64,000 bases of DNA from Ixodes scapularis (taxonomy: Eukaryota > Arthropoda > Arachnida > Ixodida > Ixodidae). The notes below the pieces were generated by a model, which searched no databases, was not told the origin of the DNA, and saw only the letters and a list, made by a program, of their open reading frames with translations. The stretch covers positions 43,650,745 to 43,714,744 of the forward strand of contig NW_024609837.1 in NCBI RefSeq assembly GCF_016920785.2, in the 5' to 3' direction. Of this stretch, positions 1 to 13,100 are shown piece by piece. The position numbers and the translations under genes are program-made. Each line of letters opens with the position of its first letter. Positions within the stretch are counted from its first letter, which is position 1.

Positions 1-334
1 ATTTATGACAAAATAACTATGCAATGTAAACAAATGAAACTTTCTGAGGATACACTCTAGATGTTGGTGGATGTAAATGTGGCATTTTTCAAAATCCACT
101 TTTTGGCAGAAATTTTGTTTTTCTGGGTAGAGTCCCCCCTAAAAAAGGAACGGAAACTTTGTGAATGGTGATAGCTACATTGCAGAAATTTTTCAATATT
201 AAACTGTTTATTGTGTATGAGTGTGTGTTAGGCAAGGATGTCCTGACAACCTGAGTTAATCATTCGAGACTGAAGAAACAATATTTGCATATAGCAAAAG
301 TATTTATCAATCCTCTCGATTAGGTATTGTATCT

Positions 335-740
335 ACTCGCATAATAAACGCAACCCCCACAACGGGCACCATTATTTTGACTTTTTTTTTTTTTTTTCTC
401 GCGTAATGAACGCAACTTCAATTTTCGGCTTAGCTAGCCACCAAGCCAATTTTCCTTTGCTACCAAGCGGTCAGGCCAAGTCAAGCCAAGCCAAGCCGCT
501 CTCGTACTGGCTGAAAGTGCATAGTTGCGGAAGTGATCAACCGTGAAATTGAGCGGCGCACACACTTGGCAAAGCTTGGGTCGAAGAATTGCCCAGCCCC
601 GGCGTTCTTCGCCTATCGGATGCATTGATGTTGACAAACACATCATCGTCTGTGGTTTGCTTTCAGACAGTGAAATTGTGAAAGTGGTTAGGCCTAAGAA
701 CGGTCGCGTTCCTCTCTGTGCTAAGTGAGCTTCGTAGGGT
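335..740. repeat. Repeat-like intronic segment
   Basis: Two copies of an actcgcrtaatraacgcaac motif (335-357 and 398-418) flank a poly-T run, then a (aagcc)n patch at 470-500. Probable old transposon; ends unclear. ATP8B intron upstream of exon A. Confidence 0.35.
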
Positions 741-1032
741 GCTTTTCCTGTGGCAAAAGGCACGCCGAAAGCGCCCTAAAAAGGTTCGCAATTTGTAAAG
801 CATGGTTCCTGTGGCACGCCCCCAACCAGCCATGAGTGCGCCTCCATCAGTGGAGACATGCCACAGTACCTTGCCGTGTCATATTGGCACCTAATATGAC
901 ATTTGCACGAAGTGTGGAAATTAAATTTTTTGGGAAAAAAAAGTGTGTTCAATTGCAAGTAAATACTGGGCATCTGTATAAATGACGAACCTAACTTGAC
1001 TCCATTCTTTTTTTCTTTCTTTTTAATTTTAG

Positions 1033-1134
1033 AATCGAACACCAAAAAGCATCACCATCGAGGTTTGGGGCCAGGAGGAATTCTACGAGCTTTTTGGCAT
1101 CCTGGATTTCAACAATGTGCGGAAGCGGATGTCT
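1033..1134 (+). CDS. ATP8B: ATP8B exon A (first in window)
   Basis: Acceptor ttttaattttag and donor gtgagt; phase 0 at both ends; 34 codons. The peptide begins NRTPKSITIEV and ends DFNNVRKRMS, the start of the nucleotide-binding domain. Position 1 to 1032 is intron of the same gene. Confidence 0.9.
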
Positions 1135-4100
1135 GTGAGTCGAGTTCTCTCTTGTCCTTTACTTTCTTAGCGCCGCAATAAAATATGGAGTGATCTAAGG
1201 AAGGCACAGCAACACCAGGGGCATTCTGTGTATTCTTGAGCATGCTTCTAGTATTCTGTTGTTCTAGCACTTTTACGTTGAAACTATAGTCAGTGACTAA
1301 GCGAGAAAGGCTGGGCGTCTCTTTCAAGCGCCCAGCTTCCAGCATGTGGTTGTGGCCTTTCGTCGTGCTTTGGCTAATAATAATGCTCTGGCGAGACGTC
1401 TGAACATTATGATCATGCTTTCTGCCTTTGATAATGTTCTGGTGAGATGCCAGGGCATTATCAAAAGTAGAAAGCTCACTCTGCAAATGGGGCAACTGAA
1501 GTTCTGCCCTGTTGTCCTCATCATGTCCGTAATTATAAATGCAAATATAATATGGTGGGGTGAGAGGCAGTCGTCTGAAGAGTAACAAATTTCCAAGTAG
1601 TGCATGGTTTGTGCGCAAAACTGTATGGTGATGGTGTCAAACCTCTAGGCCTCGGAAGCCAAGAATGTTTGGATAGTTGAAGATTCACCTAAATGCAAAG
1701 TTTAGAGGAGTTAGTGTTAGGAAGGGTTTCAAAAGGTCTGCACTCACTTCAATATTTGTGGCCCATGGTTTTGAGCAGTTAACCTCTTTGAAAATGGAAA
1801 GTTTTTATGTTTTCATTGGCCGGAAGCTAGCGCAATCGACTTCTCACGTGTTCATCTGTGCCCCTGGTAGAGCGTCTTCTCGGCGAGGAACTTGCTGTGT
1901 GTCGTTGAGAAGTAGCACCTCACCTCGAGGATGTGAATGCTTCTTCGTAAAACACTATGTGAGGTGTAAGGTATAGCAAACATGAGATAGTTAAGCGGAT
2001 AATGAACGTGGAATACTACAAAAAGTGGAGGAATCACCGGCTTCCAATATGGGACATTGTCATTTTCCTAGGGATTTTCTGTGACCTACCAGAGCCCAGC
2101 GCAGGGCACAAATCAGACACGATTACTGTGTCAGTGACAGCTGGAACTCGGGTTTTCACCAATTGAGCAGAGGTCCCAGCCAAACACCAATGCAGCTTTT
2201 GTGTCCATTCTATGTCTTGTACTAGCTACCGGTAGGTGGCATAGAAAATCCATCCCAACGTCCTTGGTTCCTCGGAGAAGATCAGTGGCCGAGTCTGCTA
2301 ACACATGCAGCTCGCAGCACATGCGTGCTCCTACAGAGCACATGCGTCAGCACGCCATCTGGAGGAGCATCTTAACGGCTAGACGTTGTGTATCACTACT
2401 GCGTGATGCACCTTAAAAAGACCCCAAGCTACCGGCCGCACTACACAGGCTACATTTCTCATCCAGCGGAGCCACAAGACACCCTTTTGGGCTGACTGAC
2501 TTTTCGCTGTTTAGATGTATGCGCGGCACAATTCTGCTTGCTATCTAGAAGGTGTTGATAGGGTGCGCTTCGAGTTTGCGATTCATTTGAGCTCGCACCA
2601 CTTGCAGGTGATCGTGAAGAAGGACGGCCAACTCAAACTCTACTGCAAGGGTGCGGACTCTGTCATCTTTGAGCGTCTGCATCCGAGCAGCGAGGCGCTG
2701 AAGAACAAGACTACGGAACACCTCAATGTGAGAGCAACCATGTTTCTTCTCTTGCCTCTTTGTAATCCGTTGTCCCAAACTTTGTCCCAAACTTTCCTCG
2801 CATTCACTCGTACAAAATGTCCGAGTGGTGTTCAAACTCTTAAAGTTACCGTAGATAAAAAACAGATGACAGCTAGGGTTGCCTGTTTTTGGGATTTGTT
2901 TTTCTTTAAATTCAGGGGTGTGTTTTCTTGGGGGCGGGGGGGGTGTGTCTTTTTTCCCCGAAATTTGGAGGTTTTTCGGCGTCGGATAAAAAGAGAGGCA
3001 TTTATGGGAGGGGGATTAGTTTGAGGAGAACAGCATACGGGCATGAGATTTCTCAACCTCTGGGGAACATATGCGTGACCCGAATACCAGGCGTTCCCTA
3101 GAAAAAAGAAGTGTGTTTTTCGGCCTGCGTAATTAAACGATACACCGCACAAAGTTCGAACTCTGTTAGAACACGACACCAGCAATTGGTATAGAACACG
3201 AAAGTTTGAGAACATGATGTCACCTGGATCAAAAAATAATTAAGAAAGACAAAATATTTTTAACGGGCCGACGTCCACCTAAGCTTAATATCGTCGAAAC
3301 AGGAGCTGACATTGTGGATGCATTCGGGATTTATATTGGTGAAAAACCATTATCAGCAAAAAAGAGAATGTTTTTTTTTGTTTTGCTGACAAGTTACTTT
3401 CAAAGTTCACTGAATTACATGGTGTCCCACCCAAAAGTTGACAGGGTTTTATTCACCGCAAAAATAAACTATGCATCGCCAAACGCTCACTCTCCGCCCA
3501 AATGTAGCGCTAGAGGTCCAAACCAGAGGCCAAAGTTTCAACACCATCCCCTTTCAAGGAAGGAATTTCTTGCTGATCATTGATGCATACTCAAAATGGC
3601 CCGAGGTAGTGCCCATGACCTCGTGGACTTCGGCGGCCACCATAAGGCTGTTTCTAACTCTATTTTGCAAGATATCGACTGACAGAAAGGATTGTGACAG
3701 ATGATGGCCCGTCATTTCAATCAAGCAGATTCCAGGATTTCATGACTAGAAACGGAGTGCAGCGGTCATTCTCACCCCCGAACCATTCCTCAACGAATGG
3801 TGCGGCAGAAAACCTCGTGGGAACATTCAAGAAGTCTGTCAACACAAGCCTGAAGTCGGGGCTGACCATGGCATGCCATAACATCTTGGTGGCATTCCGG
3901 ACGACCCCGCACACGACAACTGGCTTAATACCTGCCAAGATGGTAACAGGAGACAAATTTCGCACAAGGTTCAATCTTCTTAGACCATCAATAATGGATG
4001 TCATGCGATCAAAACAGCATGCCTCGCGCAACTCTAAAGAATGACACCTACATCAGAATGACCAGGTCTGGGCAAGAGACTACAGGAATGGCAAGAAATT

Positions 4101-7100
4101 GTCGAAAGGCGTCGTCGTCCGAGTTCTAGGAAACAGGACATATGAGATTTGCACAAACGACAGAAATACCTGGAAACGGCACATTGAACAGCCGAGGCAT
4201 GCACCCCAAAAGGTAGAGGGAGTATCTGCGAATTAAGACGGGAGCCTCAGGTGCTCAACAACATCGAGAAAGTTTGCCCCTTCCCAAAGCATTAGTCAGC
4301 AAAACGGTTCACTGTCTCCGATTTCCAGTGACGACTTTCCAACCACAGTTCAAGACAGTCGGAACAATCCTGCAACACCGGAGGCAGGCACTCCAAACTT
4401 GCCTGCTACACCTCTTCATGACACACGTGCAAGGGCAGCACTCCTCTTCTCAGAATATTAACATGTACGTGCCAGCCACCTACGCAACTGGGCGTGTGAA
4501 AATGTGAAGTTTTACAGCGAAGCTGCTTATGGCTATTGTTCTGTGGATTTTTCGTACGCATGACCAAAAACTCTACGCTTGCACCGCCTTCTCTTTGTCG
4601 TTGTTCCAAGCGCTCGCGTACCTAGTTTCCTTTCCTTCCGCTCTCCCAGGGAGGGTGGTTCTGTTGCACTTGTCTACTTTCCGCCGGGTGACGGTTTCGT
4701 CGCGCATGTTTAGTTTCCTCAGGCTCCTCGGGGCGGCGATAGTCGTCCACACAAATGTATATAAAAAAAACGAGAAAGACAAGTTGCCGTTCTCCATTTT
4801 CAATTTCACTTCTCTTCTCTCGTCGTAATGGGAAGGCAGCATATAGTTCGAACTCTTAAAGAGCAACACGCCTACGAAGAGCAACGGCGAGAACAACAAC
4901 GATAACGTTAGTGGCGGCGGCGGGTGGCACGTGTGTGTGTGTACTTTTCGTCACGATGACCACCGATCAAGACAATGTCTGTGCCACATCTGTGTTGTGT
5001 GCTAAACAGCCTCGCTGGTCACCTACCTTGGGGAAATATTGCCGTGTATTATGTGTGTGTTTGCAATGTATTGCGAACACGACCTATTGAGCCCAAACTA
5101 CGGGGCGGATGCAACCAGAGACATCAGCAGTAGAGCGCTGAGCGGCGAGTAATGGAAAAGCCCAGGACGCCTGGAAGCCAGAGACTGAGGCGCGGTCGCA
5201 GACCAGAAAAGACTCTTCTCATAACTTCAACCGATTGTAGCCTAACAGTTAAACATATATATATATCGTTGTGTTATCCCAAATTAACCGGTACATCACA
5301 AATATCATTTCTTGTTTTGACGATATTAGGCTAAAATCAAGTTTTTCTTACGAAATATAGTCAAAACTTTTATGTTCCATCCCAACCTTTAGCGTCACGT
5401 TCTCATGGAGTTAGAGGTTTCTGTGATGCATAGTTCATTTACCTGGGTCGAAAAACATGCTTCTCGTTTTCAAGGGAACACCCTGCACTCTGAAAACACT
5501 TTGGTACCGATAGGAGAATAAAACGAGATAATGGCCGGAATTCCCAGTGGAGGAAGCAGCCTTGCATACAGTTTAGTGCGGGCTATGTTTCAGGTCTACA
5601 CAAAAAGCTATAGATTAAGATTTCTTCCCATGAAGCTTGGGTTTCTTTTACTCAAAAAACAAATCAAATTAAATTTTTTTTTTTTTTTTCATTTTTTTTT
5701 TTTAGGTGAAACATTTTTTAGATTAGGTGATTGGCATTTCATGAAGCCTAAAAGTGAAGCCTGGATAAAAGTGTGGCCGCGAGGCTTGACACCGATTGGT
5801 TGATAAGCAGGAGAGGAGGAGTGAAGTGCTTGATGCTCATTGGTCAACGAGGAGTCACGTGACCAGAGGGGTAGGCAAGGAGGAGCTCAACCAGCTGTGC
5901 GCACTGAGGGAGTGGAGCTCGAGAGTATGGAAGGCTCTGGAAGATCACCAGGTTTATCTGCCCGATTATCGGGTATAGCTTCATTCTAGGAACAACTATC
6001 AGGTGTACGCATGGCATGCGTTAAACTATCTGACAAAGAGCGCCATGAACGTTGGCATCTGGCAACTCAGAGCATCGCTAAACATTTTTGATGCTAGGAT
6101 GTTTCATGTATGCAACAAAATTGCCTAACGATTTGCAGCAATTTTTTTTTTCCTCATATTTTTATAAAATTGGTTTGGGGGTAACTTTTCAGGGGTTTAC
6201 CGGTATGTGCCGAAAACATGTAACCCTTATAGCAGCCGATGCTGAACACTTTTTGTTTTCTGACAATCTTTGCAGAAGTTTGCGGGGGAAGGCCTCCGGA
6301 CTCTGTGCTTGGCTTACAAGGATTTGGACGAGGCCTACTTCCAGGAATGGTCCGAAAGACATCACAGAGCTGCGTAAGTGAAGCGAGTCGCTCGCGAGAC
6401 CATTTGTTTTTATTCACTCTTCGTTTCATTAAAGTGAATGTTTAACCTATATTCGAAAGTTTGGCTGCCTTTGGGACTTCGTTGATTTGTATGGTGCATT
6501 TGAATGTACATGAACATGAATTACAAACTCTTATTTTTAACTAAATGTGATGCATAGGTGCCCCAGGCCATGTCGACCCAAGTTCCAATTTGAACAGGTT
6601 ATTTCTTGAGTTTAAATCGACTGAGCAGTCAATGTAGTGACCATATACTGGTAGTGCCTTGCGCTATGGAGGAAGGAAATGTGGTCGTGACATGTTTGTT
6701 ACCTGTAGTTCTGCACTCGGTGACAAATTCAGTAAATCTTAGCTTTTCAGATTCTTCATTAAAGGGATACTGCAAGGAACTTCTAGCACCTATTTTATTG
6801 TCTAAATGTGAACCACTTTCCGGCCACACCACAGGGACACCAATTGTTTGCACGAAAAGACATCAAAACATTATTTAAAAGGAGAAAGCCGAATGTTGTT
6901 ACGTCACAATGCACTTAAAAGCAGTGCTGCTCTGTGGAAGTAAGCTACGTGCACACGAGCCTTCCCTGTCGAACCGGATTTCTCTCCTCTCCTGGCCTAT
7001 TCAACTCTTGCGGGGAGCGGGGAGGGGCAACTAAAGACAGCCAGGCTGTAACGCGTTGGCAACGTCAAGTGGTGGAACTCATAAGCACGCCAGCCCCCAA

Positions 7101-10100
7101 GCAGCTTTGCTCGTGCAGGACCAATTGACGTCGCATCTGTGACAATAAGTGGTCCAGTTCCCGCGATGTATTGCGCTCTTCGATGGCTGATCCTTGAGCG
7201 CTTGCAAGAATCGGTCCTTGGCGACGAAAAATTTAGATATTCGTTCAAAATACTAGTGTGCGATTGTCATTAGTGGATTGAGTTGATCATGTTTAGCTTG
7301 TTTATAGATATGAGAGGTATATTTTAAGTTTCTTTCGAGTATCCTTTTAATATCTTTAGTGAGGTTGGTTGATGATGGTGAAAAATGTTTTTCCCAGAAA
7401 CATTCTTTTAGTTTTCTTAATGCCTAGTAGTAGTAGTAGTACAGTGTAGACCGCATATAACGTATGCCGCGGGAGTCGCGAAAATCCGCACTATAAGCGG
7501 TACCGCGTTATAACCAAAACATCAATTTTTCAGACCAAAATACATGCTATGAGACAACTTACCTTTGTAAAAGAATTTATTTTATGTTAGATGAAAAATA
7601 AAGCTTAGTTTGAGGAAAGTCTTTATTTCACCAGACTAGTACAGTTCTGTCTCAAGTGTGTCACACATTTTGAAAGAAATGAGCGACTTTTGCCTGGCGC
7701 AGCCTTTTAACGGCGTCGCGGGTTGCGGACGGACGTTGCGAGCGTTCAGGATTGCTAACCCTAATCACTTTTCTCCGGAGATGAAAACGCGTGAAAATTC
7801 GCATCCTTCATACGGTACGCGCCAGTAATACCTTGAACTTGAGCACATGCATGAAATGCGCCAAATAAGAAATCCGGGCGATGTACTGTAGTCGAAGTAA
7901 ACAAACACGACGACACGGGCGTTTCTGCCGTCTTGAGAGCGCCGCCACGACATCGCCGCACGAGTAGGTGAATCTTCCCTTCTAGTGCGTGCTGGGTTAT
8001 CATAGCGACACAACGAAAATTCACAGTCAAGGATAGCGCTTTTACGCAGAACGATGAGATGAGCTCCGTCTACGACGACGACGATCACAACCGACACCAT
8101 GTTTGCGGAGAAGCAGCCGGCCCGCGACCGGCACGCAACGCGCGCGAACACTTCTCCTCGATTTGCGATTGGTCTGTCGGTGCGGTTGTTTGTTTCTTTG
8201 TTTCCAACGCAGCGGAGGGACGCACGCACGTGAACGACACGTGCGTGCGTCCCTCCGTCGCTACGGCGACTGAAGCCTCTCTCTTCGCTTCTCCCCACTT
8301 CTTCGAGCAACATCCTCGCCCCGCGCCGTCAGCGCCGTTATCTGTGTCGCACAGGGAAGCGTGCCCGCTGCTCCGGTCGTCGGCGCGGTCGGCGGGCTGT
8401 GCCAAAAACCGCACTATAGCCGGTATTTCCCTTCGCGCGCCTGCATTTTAAGCGGTATGTAAATACATGGAGTTCTATGGGAGGCGAACCGGTGGTTTAA
8501 AAAAACCGCGTTATACCCGGTCCTGCACTATAAGTGGTTACGTTGTAAGTGGTCTATACTAGCTTGTTTATAGATATGACAGGTATATTTTAAGTTTCTT
8601 TCGAGTATCCTTTTAATATCTTTAGTGAGGTTGGTTGATGATGGTGAAAAATGTTTTTCCCAGAAACATTCTTTTAGTTTTCTTAATGCCTAGTACCTAG
8701 TAGTAGTAGTAGTACAAGTTTAGCAAGACTTCTTGTTCGGGAAACTAGTATTACCACTACAGCATAAAATGCACCAGGGCGTGAATGAATGCCTCTTCAT
8801 AAGAAAGAAAAAAAGAAAACACTTTTTCTAAACTAATTTTTAATGAGTCTGGAGGTGACATTTGGTAGCTGTTTCCAGGTTCTTTTTCTTAGTCACACTG
8901 TAACCTCTCTATAGGAAAAACCGATACGATAGCGGAGATATGGGTATGTAGTGGAGCAATGTTCAACTATGTTTGTAGAATGGTACGGCATGCAAGCACT
9001 TGAGATGTAGATATGGTTACGTTTCCCCAAGAAGCCAAGTTCACTGCGAAGAGATGCTGCTGTACCCGCTAAAACACAGTCATGTCTCTTTAGCATAGAC
9101 CCCAATAATACCTCACTGTATAGGCAAAATTTTGGGGGACAAATGGACTAAAAACGTGCACTCTTTTGTCTCATTATTGTGGATGACTTGCATCACGAAA
9201 GACCTTTTTTTAGTAACGGCGGTGTTCATGTTAACAAGGCATGACTGTACTTGACGTTCTAGTCATGGGACTGACATGAGCTCATGTCAGGATGTCGTTA
9301 ATACCACGCTCTTCTCTGCAGGACATCTCTGCAAGACCGAGAAGAACTTGTGGACGAGGTGTACAACGAGATCGAGCAAGAACTCACTCTGCTCGGGGCA
9401 ACGGCCATCGAAGACAAACTGCAAGATGGGGTCCCGCAGGCAATTGCCAACCTCGCCATGGCAGGCATCAAGATCTGGGTCCTCACTGGCGACAAACAAG
9501 GTCTGATCGACATTGGCATTATCATTTTTTCTGTTATTTATCTGTGTGCACCTCAATGATGTCTGACATGTAGGTGCATTTTTCTATGGCGATTTCGAAC
9601 TGGAAGTTATATTCAAAAGTATTCCTTCTCGCGTTAAAAGCACCACAGAATATCATCTCACATTTAGGGCATTCTTTGTTGGGTGGGTAGGGGGGGGAGG
9701 GGGAGCTTTTATTAAAAAGTTTTTTTTTAACTATACTACGTAATTATTCTCAATGATTCATCATATATCCTCTAAATCCAATGGAACGTCTGGAAAGCTG
9801 CATTGTTTCTTACAAATAAATCCCTACTTTAAAAATGAAAAAGTGGCAGTAATACAGTCGCTGATCGATTTTTCGGACTTCGCAGGGACCGAAAAAACGA
9901 CAGAATAGTAGAACAGTCCGAAAAATCAGCAAATTAAAAAACTTGCCTTTGTTACGTATAAGTGGGCTCAAAAAAGCCGTCAATAGTGCCTTGCTTCAGG
10001 TTACACTTCTATTTGCGTTTGGCTATTTTCTATTAGCTTGAAAATCGCTGCCTTCTTTTCTAGCGTTGTGGTCGAGTACTTTGAATGAAAGGAAAACTCT

Positions 10101-13100
10101 AACCAAAAAATTGATACGGAGCCCGACGTTTCAAGGCCAGTTCGGCCCTTTGGTTAGAGTTTTCCTTTCATTCATTGTGATTCCTAACCAGGTGGATGTC
10201 CACCAAAAGGTTTACGTTTAATGGTCGAGTACTTTCCGCGCTTCTTGGTGACACTTTGCAGCGGTGGAAGAAGAGATGAGGCCATGGTGGGTCCAAGCCA
10301 GCGTAGTCCAAAAACACGATTCACCGAGACGAGATGAGAGGCTCCAGTCCACGACTGCAAAATGGCGAATGAACAAAGCAGAAATGGTAACAATGATGAG
10401 GATAATGACACGCAACTAGAGGAAAAGAAACCCGTAGCCTAGCGTTGCCTAGCGGTAGGACTTAACAGTACTCGAGTAGCGCTGCCAAACAAAGCCAATT
10501 CACGTGCAACTAACATGCAATCTAGAATGGCGGCTTCTCGGTAATGTTTCCCGCTGATCGCTCGCGACGATTTTTTCTGAAAAATAAATCTTTTGGACTT
10601 TAGGCTGTCCGAAACATTGCTCATGAACATGCACTGTTTCTATCGGGTAAGTCACGGTTCCTCGTTTAGCTCTGAAATATTGAACATGTCCGAATTACTG
10701 GCGTCCGAAAAATCGGTCGGCGACATTAGACTTTTTTCAAAAATGCACTTTATCTAGTGGCTGCTCTGCCAATTATTTGAGTCCACCGTTGTTCTGGCAC
10801 GTACTCTGAGCATGTAATGGACACGAGAGCTGCATCAACGTTGGACATAAACTCGGCACTGCTCATATCGAAAACGAGGGGTGCTTCATCATTTGGCGAC
10901 AACTCGGATTCAATCGCACACTTTGTGCCCAAGAAACGGGGTCCGCCAATGCTGCTCGATGGGGTTTTGAAAAGGGTTTATTACCCTGCGCTCTACAAAA
11001 AAATGAGCTGTTACCCGTTGAGTTTACGAGAGGAGGGAAAGCTTTGGGACACACTCCACTATTGCAGAAAACAAGGATACCAATTTTAGCGAAAACTGGA
11101 GGTCATTCGGGGGACGGGGCATGCGCAGAGACGGCCATCAACATCGGCTATTCGTGCCAGCTGCTGACGGACGACATGGTGGACATTTTCATCGTGGATG
11201 GGACGGAACGTGACGAAGTGTTCAAGCAGCTGAGCACCTTCCGGGAGAGCATAGCGGGCATCGTGGCACACGGCCGGGGGGCCGGAGACTGCGCCGTGGT
11301 GCGCTTCAGCGACGGCGGGCCTGATGAGGCCGGCTGGGAGATGACAGGGGGAGAAGGTTTCGGCGGGTTTGCCCTCATCGTCAATGGCCACAGCCTGGTG
11401 CGTCGCCCTTCCTCACCCCTCCGTGTTGCGTGACCACAAGTGTTGCATAATCGGGACAAATGTTTTTTGTGGTACAGTAAACTCTCACTTGAGCAAATGT
11501 CGTTTCAACAAACATTTCAAAATAACGAACTTTATAAAAAAATCCCCGGCAGTTTTCCTATGCAGTCCATGCAAAAATTTTTCAGTAAAACGAATTTCGG
11601 AATAGCAAATATTTCAGTTCAACGAATTTGATCGGTGGACCCAGGATTATTTTTGCAATCAGTTCAACGGAGCTTTGTGCTCTGCAGTGCTAGCACAGCC
11701 GATGCCCGCTGCCCCGCCGCCTCTGCAACTGCGGCGTGTCATCGCTGGCGTTTACAGCGCCGCCGAGGCAAAGCAGCGGTGCGGTAGACGAAAACGAACC
11801 ACGTGGTGTGTTTTTTTTTCTGGCATCGGTTACGTTTGGCCATCTTAGTTTTGGGTAACAATGGCAGGACAGCAGTTTGTGCACCCACTTTAATAATGAG
11901 TACGACAAAACGAAAGCGGTTGTCTCTATCAGACAAGCTTGAAATCCTTCAGCATGTGAACAACGGTCAAAGGCTATTGGACGTTGTCAACGCCCACGTC
12001 GACGTTGTCAACGATAGTGAAGCAAAAGTCTAAGCTTAAAGGAGAAACTGCGTTCAATCCCAACAGGAAACAACTCTGCATGGGATATTTCGAGCCAGTG
12101 GACGATGCCGTTGCGGTATGGCTTTGTCACAGCAACAAGCTGTGCCAGAGGAAGTGAAAAAAAACATGGGCTCAGGACACCTTTGTTACTTCATGCGCTT
12201 CAAGAGCGCCGGTAAAAATTAAAATTAGATTTTTTTTTCAAAATGAGAAAGGAAGCAATGTAGTAACTGTAATGCACTTTGTATATATCGATGTACATTG
12301 CTCCATAAATTGCATTTCACACTTTTGACTTGATATATGCTGTGCCCTATGGTGTTCCATGTTCTAGTGAATATAGTATTCAGTTTAGTGAACTTTCAGT
12401 TAAGTTAATTATTTCCTTGGGTCCCTTGAAGTTCACTCAAGTGAGAGTTTACTGTAAATGTTATCACACTGTGTAGTGTTGTGACAAATGCAAGTGCACA
12501 ATTTGTTATGGCAGATCTTGGGTTAAATCATTGTGACTAATGTTGTAATTTTACATTATCGTAACAAATGTTATTGCATCAAAAACGTTGTGATAGATGT
12601 TATCACTTCATTGATATGTTGTAACAAATGCAATCACATATTGTGTTATTGCAAATCTTACATCAAATTATTGCGACTAACATTATCATTTTATGTTATC
12701 ATAACTAATGTAATCACACTGTCACGTCGCGACAGATGTTATCATGCCGTGTCATGTTGTGGCAAATGTTATCCCAATATGTCATCTTGACAAAGGTTAT
12801 CATGTTGCACAACGACAAATGTCGTATTTTGCTGTGTTGTGAAAAACATTATCCCGTTAGATTATCATGACAGATTAACATCTGTCATGATAATCTAACG
12901 GGATAACATTACGCATTATGCAATCTTTTGACAAATACAGTCTAAGCTCGTTATAACAGACCTTGATTTTGACCAAGATTTCAGTCTGTTGTAAGAGGAG
13001 TATGTTGTATGCAGACATGAAATTGAGTCAATGGTATGTAGAAGAAAACCAACCAAACTTCACAAATCAGTATGTTATATCCAAATGTCTGTTGCAACCA

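Noticed and set aside
57..1032. Upstream ATP8B exon within the first kilobase
   Set aside because: No splice-flanked frame with P4-ATPase motifs was found; the DKTGT exon must be left of the window.
8059..8451. 130-codon frame in the 7.3-8.7 kb repeat
   Set aside because: Both strands and several frames are open because the transposon interior is CpG-rich; no transposase motif on any.
12455..12848. CRISPR-like array
   Set aside because: Repeats are degenerate, spacers are not unique and the genome is eukaryotic; this is an intronic tandem repeat.
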